From: Chrysiogenales bacterium
GTDB lineage: Bacteria; Acidobacteriota; Aminicenantia; UBA2199
NCBI GenBank assembly: GCA_004525465.1
Contig: SPCN01000007.1
Coordinates: 1 to 20,890 of the forward strand
Direction of reading: 5' to 3'
Length of the DNA stretch: 20,890 bases
In this document: positions 16,031-20,890 of the stretch, piece after piece
Layout of the letters: each line of letters begins with the position of its first letter
How positions within the stretch are numbered: position 1 is the first letter of the stretch
Made by a program: the position numbers and the translations under genes
The notes under the pieces: generated by a model
The model's input: only the letters and a program-made list of their open reading frames with translations
What the model was told of the DNA's origin: nothing
Databases searched by the model: none

Positions 16031-17801
16031 TTTTCCTCTCTTTGATTATCAACTTGAAGATTTTTTTTCCGCTCACCACCGCCGGCACTTCATACTGATA
16101 TTCGGCAATAGTGGACAGCGCCATATTGGCTTGATCATTGCCCAGTGAATTGAACAACAGGACATTTCTCATGCTTGAAGGCAAGTAGGAATATTCAAAC
16201 CCCTTGATGAATATCCCCTGGGCCGGAACGAATATTTTCAGGTAAATGCGGTTGTTCCTGCGGATATTGTTTATGGCCCGGATCAGGGCGCTCAGTTTGC
16301 TCGGAAAATAGACGGTTTTGATGGCTTTGCTGTCGAACTCGGTCACCTCACCTGCATCCGCTACCAACAGATAAAAAACAGAACCCGGCTTCAGGTTGGG
16401 CGCCTTAATGGTGATTTGTTCCTCAAAACTAGCACCCTTTTCATTTTTTAATTTCATGCGAATATCCATCAGTTCTCCGGGCAAGTAGGAATTTTCATTG
16501 ATCAGCACATTTTCTAACTGGGCTTTTTTTATGGTCTCCCGGCCGCTGATCTCAAAATCCATTTTTTGGATTTTTATGCTTTTTTCCTGGTTGTTCAACA
16601 GGAAATAATTTATGGCCATGACCAGGGTCGAGAATTCATCGAAAGCCGTGGTGCCGCTGAACAGATCGTTCAACACCACATTCTCTTCATTTTCAATGAA
16701 GATTTTTCCAGTGACGGCAATGGATTGGAAACCAAATTCCTGGAACTCGGCCAACAGGGCATTCAGCAGCGAAATATATGTCAAGGTCGGGGTCAGCAGC
16801 GGGTGGTTGACCAGTTCCATGTTGAAATTGCGGTTGCGGTTTTTCAGGAAAATCTTCAGAGGGATCATGTAGGGGGTTTTCCCCAGCTCGCCCAGAACTC
16901 CGGAAAAACGGTCCTGCTGAACGACACCCACCATGTTCCGCGTAGTGGCCAGCTTGAAGGAGTTCTCATAGGAAGGAACAACCGAAATAACCTCGGCCCG
17001 GTGCAAGGGGAATTCCACCGTGCCCAGGTTGAAAAAAGGGTGTCCGAAAACATACACCTTCTTGCCGTCGACGTGGGTCACCGTGCCGGTGGCGGCATAA
17101 GAGGCATCGCCGCGAATGAGCGGAATGGAGACCGCATCGGCCGGGCGCAAAGTGAACATTTCTGGGCTTAATTTTTTTTTGTCCACTGCGGCGCCGATGT
17201 CCAGATTCTGAAGCGGTACGAATATTCCCTGCAGAAACTGGACCGCTTGCGGACAGAAACCGCTGCTGCTGGCAAAAAGCTTTATCGGCGTCAGGTTGCG
17301 CGCCGGCGAGAAACTCATGCGGCTGACCAGTTCGTTTTGAATGGCCTCAGCCACGCGCTTGACATTCTCCTTGCTGAAATCGATCTTGATATCGGAAATC
17401 TCCACATTAGCGACAGGACCGCCGTAAGCGGAAATTTTCAGAATATCCTCGATCGGCGTGATACCGGCGATCGGTTTTTTTGAAAAATTGCTCAAACCGT
17501 AGGACACGGAACCGATGAGCTTGCCATCGATATAGACGGGGCTGCCGCTCATGCCGGCAATGACCCCGCCCTCATTCAATTCCGGGGCGAAAAGTTCGGC
17601 GATGATCAGGTTTTTGTCGGAAACGAACTTGTCAAGGATGCCCAGTACCTTGAATTTGAAGGTTTCGATATTGCTGCCTTTAAAAATGGTTTTGCCCTCG
17701 CCTTCCATTCCGGTCCTGATCTCCGACAACTTCATGATATCGGTCGCCAGCAACCAACACGACAAGCCCAGACTGACAATCAGCAGGATGCTTCTTTTCA
17801 T
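16023..17801 (-). CDS. Secreted SpoIVB-type (S55 family) serine peptidase-like protein
   Basis: This is a 592-residue exported protein (signal peptide to about residue 20). Residues 25-125 carry the S55 hallmark: GMEGEGKTIFKG, then AGMSGSPVYIDGKLIGSVSYGL with the presumed nucleophile S85, then PIAGITPIEDIL. Residues 235-330 carry a second conserved block, GTVTHVDGKKVYVFGHPF with H243/H254, followed by a PSYENSFKLA stretch and QDRFSGVLGELG. There is no His before S85, so a catalytic His would have to come from the later block, the reverse of B. subtilis SpoIVB. Residues about 400-592 look beta-rich and Ig-like without catalytic motifs. The ATG overlaps the stop of the response regulator gene (ATGA) and has GGAGAAC upstream. 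A substrate is unknown; loss of activity is possible. Confidence 0.85.
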   Translation of the reverse strand: MKRSILLIVSLGLSCWLLATDIMKLSEIRTGMEGEGKTIFKGSNIETFKFKVLGILDKFVSDKNLIIAELFAPELNEGGVIAGMSGSPVYIDGKLIGSVSYGLSNFSKKPIAGITPIEDILKISAYGGPVANVEISDIKIDFSKENVKRVAEAIQNELVSRMSFSPARNLTPIKLFASSSGFCPQAVQFLQGIFVPLQNLDIGAAVDKKKLSPEMFTLRPADAVSIPLIRGDASYAATGTVTHVDGKKVYVFGHPFFNLGTVEFPLHRAEVISVVPSYENSFKLATTRNMVGVVQQDRFSGVLGELGKTPYMIPLKIFLKNRNRNFNMELVNHPLLTPTLTYISLLNALLAEFQEFGFQSIAVTGKIFIENEENVVLNDLFSGTTAFDEFSTLVMAINYFLLNNQEKSIKIQKMDFEISGRETIKKAQLENVLINENSYLPGELMDIRMKLKNEKGASFEEQITIKAPNLKPGSVFYLLVADAGEVTEFDSKAIKTVYFPSKLSALIRAINNIRRNNRIYLKIFVPAQGIFIKGFEYSYLPSSMRNVLLFNSLGNDQANMALSTIAEYQYEVPAVVSGKKIFKLIIKERKNE

Positions 17802-18163
17802 TTGTTCTCCAAATAACGGTTGACAACTGCCATTACCCTATCGAATTTGAAAGGTTTGTAGATCAAATCAGCCACGCCCAATTTTGCTATTTCTCCTGCT
17901 TCCATATCCTGGGATCCGGTCAGCAGGACAATCGGGGTGTTTCCGCTGTTGACCCTGATGCGCCCAACCACATCCGGGGCTATTTCTTTTTCAAGGTTGT
18001 AGTCGAGAAAAATCAGAAAATAGCTGTTTTGGGAAAGCAGGGACAGCGCTCGCGTGGCATTGCTGACCGCATCACAGCCGATTTTCATGGAAGCGAAAAA
18101 ATCGGCCAGCAGCTCACGGATATTCATTTCATCATCCACAACCAATATTTTTTTTTTCTTCAT
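17798..18163 (-). CDS. Single-domain response regulator (receiver only)
   Basis: This is a 121-residue CheY-like receiver with no output domain. The full active site is present: acidic pair D10/D11, phospho-acceptor D54 (IFLDYNL), switch T82 (LLTGS) and K103 (YKPF). Such proteins act by protein-protein contact or as phosphorelay intermediates; no histidine kinase gene lies in the window. It opens the long minus-strand operon and overlaps the S55-type peptidase gene by ATGA. The region before it has a recognisable promoter, but the ribosome site (AAAGAAAG) is weak. Codons 2-5 contain ten consecutive A residues, which could allow slippage. Confidence 0.92.
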   Translation of the reverse strand: MKKKKILVVDDEMNIRELLADFFASMKIGCDAVSNATRALSLLSQNSYFLIFLDYNLEKEIAPDVVGRIRVNSGNTPIVLLTGSQDMEAGEIAKLGVADLIYKPFKFDRVMAVVNRYLENK

Positions 18164-18199
18164 TCTTTCTTTTATTACGAAACCAAGCTGATAAAGGAT

Positions 18200-18228
18200 A
18201 TCATAATCATAAGCAAATACAAAATCAA
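18200..18228 (-). promoter_or_regulatory. Probable promoter of the response regulator operon
   Basis: On the minus strand TTGATT (18223-18228), a 17-bp spacer and TATGAT (18200-18205) predict a start near 18193 and a leader of about 30 nt. TATGAT is directly repeated just upstream (TATGATTATGAT). It lies in the 92-nt gap after the lptC/lptA-like gene. No terminator hairpin with a T-run separates the two, so read-through from upstream is possible. Confidence 0.55.
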
Positions 18229-18255
18229 GGTGAATTCCTCGGCGAAAACCGCAAG

Positions 18256-20133
18256 TTAAGGCATTTTCTGGCGGATGACTGTTTCGGAACGGTCCTCGGC
18301 GCTGGAAACCGAGATTTCATTGCTGCTTAAATCAAACGTCAATTCCTGCCCTCTTGTTGTCCCGGCATTTTTTTTGATTATCTCGGCTGAATTCTTGAAT
18401 AAAATGAGTTTTCTTGGGTAAAACCAATCGAGAAACTGGGCTTTTCCGGAAAGGTCTTTCTTGCTGAAGGCCGCCTGGTCGGCAGCGCTTATTTTTTCCA
18501 GTTGGTCATCGCGATTGAAAACCAATTCGATCTTGCGGGCGGACAGCGTGTTTTCCGCCTGCTGGAGCCGGGCGTCGCCTTCAAGGACGATTTTCAGTTC
18601 GTCGGCATGGAAAACCATGGTCTTGCCGTGCAAAATGATCTTTTCGTTGTCTGAAATAAATTTCAGGTCGGCGTTGCCGCGGCAGGAGATGCGGTTGCTC
18701 CGGGTTTCGAAAATCAGCTCCCCGGACTGCAATTCGATATCATCCTGGAACAGTTTGACTTTTCCCTTGAAATTGGTGACATCCCCCTTTTCACTCATTT
18801 CCATGCCGGAGGCGGTGACGAACACCGGCTTGGCCCGCAGCAGGACATTTTTTTTTTCAGGGATCAGTGTCGCCTTGACGCCTTGGTCCGAACTCAAATT
18901 CCTGAGTTTTGTCTGGATCAAAAATTGGCTTGAGTTGAAAATATTTTTTTTGCTGGTGATGGCTGTGTCCTTGCCTGAGATTTCAATACGGGAATTCGCA
19001 ACGTTGTAGTCAAGACGGGCGGCCGTGCCCGAGATATCCTCGGTTACGAATTCGCATTTTTTTTCAGCATGGATTTCGGAAAGCATACCCCCACTTGAAT
19101 AAGTAGCCAAAAATGAATCCCCGCTTACAGTGAGATTGTCCTGGCCCCTGGTTGACAAGGTCCCCCGGGCCAGAGCCCGGATTGTCTCCATAATCTGTGT
19201 TTCACTGTTCAAAGAAATCTCAATGTGGCCCGACTGTATCAGGCTGATATTGCTGTTGTCAACGAGAGATATTTTTCCGTTACCGCGAATTGCTATTTTC
19301 TGCAGCCGCCCTTGCGGATCATTCAACATTTTAATCTGATTCGCAGTGATTTCCTTGCTTTGCTGCCGGCCGTCTTTCCCGATTTCAATTGACTGGAAAT
19401 AACAGTTTCCATAAGCCGTCGACCATTCCAGGTTGACGAAATCCTGGTTAAACTGCAGGAATATGCGGTTGCTGCGGATCAAGGATCTGTCTCCTTCCAC
19501 CTGCACCTCCTGGTCCAGGAGCACCAGATTCTTTTTTTCAGCCAGCCGCAGGATTTTGGCCTGGAAACGGTAGCCCCGGCCGGAGCGCTGCATGACCCCC
19601 TTGGGCCTCAGCATTTTTACATATTTGTTCTTGATCAAGTAGACCAAGCCACCCTCGGCCTTGCCGGCCAGGTCACGGACCTTGAAAGCCGCCTCATTCT
19701 GAGTGGAAAGAATGTCCAGATCTTTTAAGTCGAAACTTTTACTTGATAAAGTAAAACTTGGAGAAGATATCAGGGCATTGCCCTGAAGATAAAAATCATT
19801 GAAATCATTCTTGGCATAGCCGGAATCGGCGGAAATGTGAATATCCTTGTCCAGCTTGTCTGCCTTGAAAATAGTAGCAGTTATTTTTTTCATTAATAAC
19901 TTGCCATCATCTTTTTTTTGGGATTCCAGGCATTTGACTTCCAGTTTTTTTTCGTTGTTTTTGTTGAAAGTCAGATAAATCAGATTGACTCCCTCGATTT
20001 CCGTATCTACTGTTTTAGCGGAGTCCCCGCCTTTTTTCATTTGGAGTAAAAATACCGACAATAAACCCAGAAACAGCACCATGACTGTTGAAAAGGTGAA
20101 AAGCAGTTTTTTATTTACACCAGGCAATTTCAT
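18256..20133 (-). CDS. LptC/LptA-like LPS transport periplasmic protein (fused, OstA-like repeats)
   Basis: This is a 625-residue protein with a single N-terminal membrane anchor (about residues 9-30), as in LptC. A long run of beta-jellyroll (OstA/LptA/LptC) segments follows. The repeating pattern of short strands is visible throughout: HISADSGYAKNDFNDFYLQGNALI, VQVEGDRSLIRSNRIFLQF, ISGTAARLDYNVANSRIEISG, FKGKVKLFQDDIELQSGELIFET, and LEGDARLQQAENTLSARKIEL. LptC alone is about 190 residues and LptA about 185, so this one chain could supply LptC and several LptA-like modules of the periplasmic bridge. No lptB, lptF/G or rpoN is adjacent. It starts 24 nt after the rubrerythrin gene with only a weak ribosome site. 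The fold assignment is good; the exact division of modules is inferred. Confidence 0.8.
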   Translation of the reverse strand: MKLPGVNKKLLFTFSTVMVLFLGLLSVFLLQMKKGGDSAKTVDTEIEGVNLIYLTFNKNNEKKLEVKCLESQKKDDGKLLMKKITATIFKADKLDKDIHISADSGYAKNDFNDFYLQGNALISSPSFTLSSKSFDLKDLDILSTQNEAAFKVRDLAGKAEGGLVYLIKNKYVKMLRPKGVMQRSGRGYRFQAKILRLAEKKNLVLLDQEVQVEGDRSLIRSNRIFLQFNQDFVNLEWSTAYGNCYFQSIEIGKDGRQQSKEITANQIKMLNDPQGRLQKIAIRGNGKISLVDNSNISLIQSGHIEISLNSETQIMETIRALARGTLSTRGQDNLTVSGDSFLATYSSGGMLSEIHAEKKCEFVTEDISGTAARLDYNVANSRIEISGKDTAITSKKNIFNSSQFLIQTKLRNLSSDQGVKATLIPEKKNVLLRAKPVFVTASGMEMSEKGDVTNFKGKVKLFQDDIELQSGELIFETRSNRISCRGNADLKFISDNEKIILHGKTMVFHADELKIVLEGDARLQQAENTLSARKIELVFNRDDQLEKISAADQAAFSKKDLSGKAQFLDWFYPRKLILFKNSAEIIKKNAGTTRGQELTFDLSSNEISVSSAEDRSETVIRQKMP

Positions 20134-20157
20134 CCCGTTTCAAGGTCTTGCTGGAAA

Positions 20158-20742
20158 TTAATAGTTCTCGACGAATACTTCGAAGTATTCCTGGGGATGA
20201 TCGCAGACCGGACATTTTTCCGGGGCTTTGCTGTCCTCGACGATCTGGCCGCAGACGCGGCATTTCCAGAAAACTTTCTTATCCTTGCAAAAAACCTTTT
20301 GCTCCTTCACGTTGGCCAGCAGTTTGCGGTAGCGGGTTTCGTGTCTTTTTTCCACCGTGGCGATGCCGCGAAAAGTGCGGGCGACTTCAGGAAAACCTTC
20401 TTCATCGGCAATGCAGGCAAATCCAGAGTACAGGCTGGACCATTCCTCCTGTTCGCCGTTGGCGGCGTATTCAAGATTCTTGACCGTCGTGTCCAGGGCC
20501 ACGGGATAGGCGGCCTGTATCTCGACCGCTTCGCCGTTCAGGGCGGCGACCAGATGTTTATAAAACAGTTTGGCATGCATGCGCTCGTTTTCCGCGGTTT
20601 CCAGGAACAGTTCCTCGATCTGCTTGAATCCTTCCTTGCCGGCCGTCTTGGCATAGAAGGTGTAGCGCATCCGCGCCTGCGATTCACCGGCAAAGGCCTT
20701 GAGCAGATTTTCAGCCGTACGGCTGCCTTTGAGTTGCTTCAT
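20158..20742 (-). CDS. rbr: Rubrerythrin
   Basis: This is a 194-residue non-heme di-iron peroxidase that reduces hydrogen peroxide in anaerobes and microaerophiles. The four-helix ferritin-like part has iron ligands E20, E53-x2-H56, a GEQEE helper segment (E97/E100) and E131-x2-H134 (EKRH). The C-terminal rubredoxin domain has C161-x2-C164 and C177-x2-C180 (KCPVCDHP). Length is the standard for the family. The start ATG has GGAGG seven bases upstream, and a consensus promoter lies immediately before it. The lptC/lptA-like gene 24 nt downstream is likely cotranscribed, an unusual pairing that may reflect only shared transcription. Confidence 0.96.
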   Translation of the reverse strand: MKQLKGSRTAENLLKAFAGESQARMRYTFYAKTAGKEGFKQIEELFLETAENERMHAKLFYKHLVAALNGEAVEIQAAYPVALDTTVKNLEYAANGEQEEWSSLYSGFACIADEEGFPEVARTFRGIATVEKRHETRYRKLLANVKEQKVFCKDKKVFWKCRVCGQIVEDSKAPEKCPVCDHPQEYFEVFVENY

Positions 20743-20764
20743 GATTCGACCTCCAATACCTGAT

Positions 20765-20792
20765 ATTGTAGCTTTTTCCCGCCCAAAGTCAA
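20765..20792 (-). promoter_or_regulatory. Sigma70-type promoter of rubrerythrin
   Basis: On the minus strand TTGACT (20787-20792), a 16-bp spacer and TACAAT (20765-20770) predict a start near 20758 and a 15-16 nt leader containing GGAGG. I see no palindromic PerR-like operator around it. Confidence 0.7.
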
Positions 20793-20826
20793 GGCAAGAA
20801 AACCATGATTAGGCTTCAGGATCTTT

Positions 20827-20890
20827 TTACACGATAGCCATGATTCGATCCAGGTCGGCACCGGGACGGACGATCATGGGCGGCGACACC
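20827..20890 (-). CDS. C-terminal end of an unidentified gene (possibly class III aminotransferase)
   Basis: An open frame enters from the right edge on the minus strand and ends at TAA (20827-20829). Only about 20 codons are visible, reading SPPMIVRPGADLDRIMAIV. This resembles the C-terminus of PLP-dependent class III aminotransferases (an SPP-Ile/Val stretch followed by an acidic helix), but the stretch is too short to be sure. A 34-bp gap separates it from the rubrerythrin promoter. Confidence 0.4.
   Translation of the reverse strand, partial: VSPPMIVRPGADLDRIMAIV

Noticed and set aside
16566..17171. A 201-codon plus-strand frame inside the S55-type gene
   Set aside because: Antisense to a conserved region of the peptidase gene with no domain signature.
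18195..18215. Fur-box-like A/T-rich repeat near the response regulator promoter
   Set aside because: The hexamers match the Fur pattern only partly and coincide with the tandem TATGAT -10 elements, which explain the repetition.
20197..20763. A 188-codon plus-strand frame over rubrerythrin
   Set aside because: Antisense shadow of a well-conserved gene; no ribosome site or family resemblance.
1..20890. CRISPR arrays, tRNAs, rRNA, IS elements or attachment sites
   Set aside because: No regularly spaced repeats, no transposase or integrase motifs and no tRNA-like cloverleaf were recognised on either strand.

Overview
The window reads as an ordinary chromosomal segment of a diderm (Gram-negative-type) bacterium. 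It carries an LPS-transport periplasmic protein (LptC/LptA type), a small outer-membrane beta-barrel, the Sec accessory proteins SecD and YajC, a ferrous iron transporter and rubrerythrin. Base composition is balanced. The mix of a secreted SpoIVB-type (S55) peptidase, a secreted beta-propeller and class I fumarase would fit Acidobacteriota or Candidatus Aminicenantes. That placement rests on general impression, not on a marker gene I can place, and should be held loosely. I see no IS element, integrase, tRNA, rRNA or CRISPR array, and no gene-free stretch longer than about 170 bases.

Layout, left to right. (1) Positions 1-5333, minus strand: a probable operon read right to left as glycosyltransferase 2, UDP-glucuronate decarboxylase-like SDR, secreted TPR protein, tgt, yajC and secD (cut by the window edge). 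(2) Positions 5334-5500: a divergent promoter region. (3) Positions 5501-9267, plus strand: feoA and feoB (overlapping), a LysE-type exporter and recO. (4) Positions 9268-9336: a convergent gap with a clear intrinsic terminator for the minus-strand beta-barrel gene (9337-9849), which has its own promoter. (5) Positions 9963-18163, minus strand: a tightly packed 8 kb gene string with junction gaps of 41 nt or less. Read right to left it holds a single-domain response regulator, S55-type peptidase, secreted beta-propeller, fumarase beta subunit, sucC, sucD, a small membrane protein and an AI-2E-family permease. (6) Positions 18256-20742, minus strand: rubrerythrin and then an LptC/LptA-like fusion protein. 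(7) Positions 20827-20890: the last codons of another minus-strand gene.

Several transcription start regions can be read directly. Five promoters share the -35 element TTGACT (four as TTGACTTT) with 16-18 bp spacers. For feoA and the LysE-type gene the -10 box lies so close to the ATG, and a Shine-Dalgarno sequence is so clearly lacking, that leaderless mRNAs are predicted. The most unusual protein is the S55-type peptidase at 16023-17801. Its Ser motif lies N-terminal to its only plausible catalytic His, the reverse of SpoIVB as I know it. It is translationally coupled to a lone receiver domain and to a secreted beta-propeller. No strongly novel multi-gene defence or mobile system is evident; the points of interest are architectural and regulatory.
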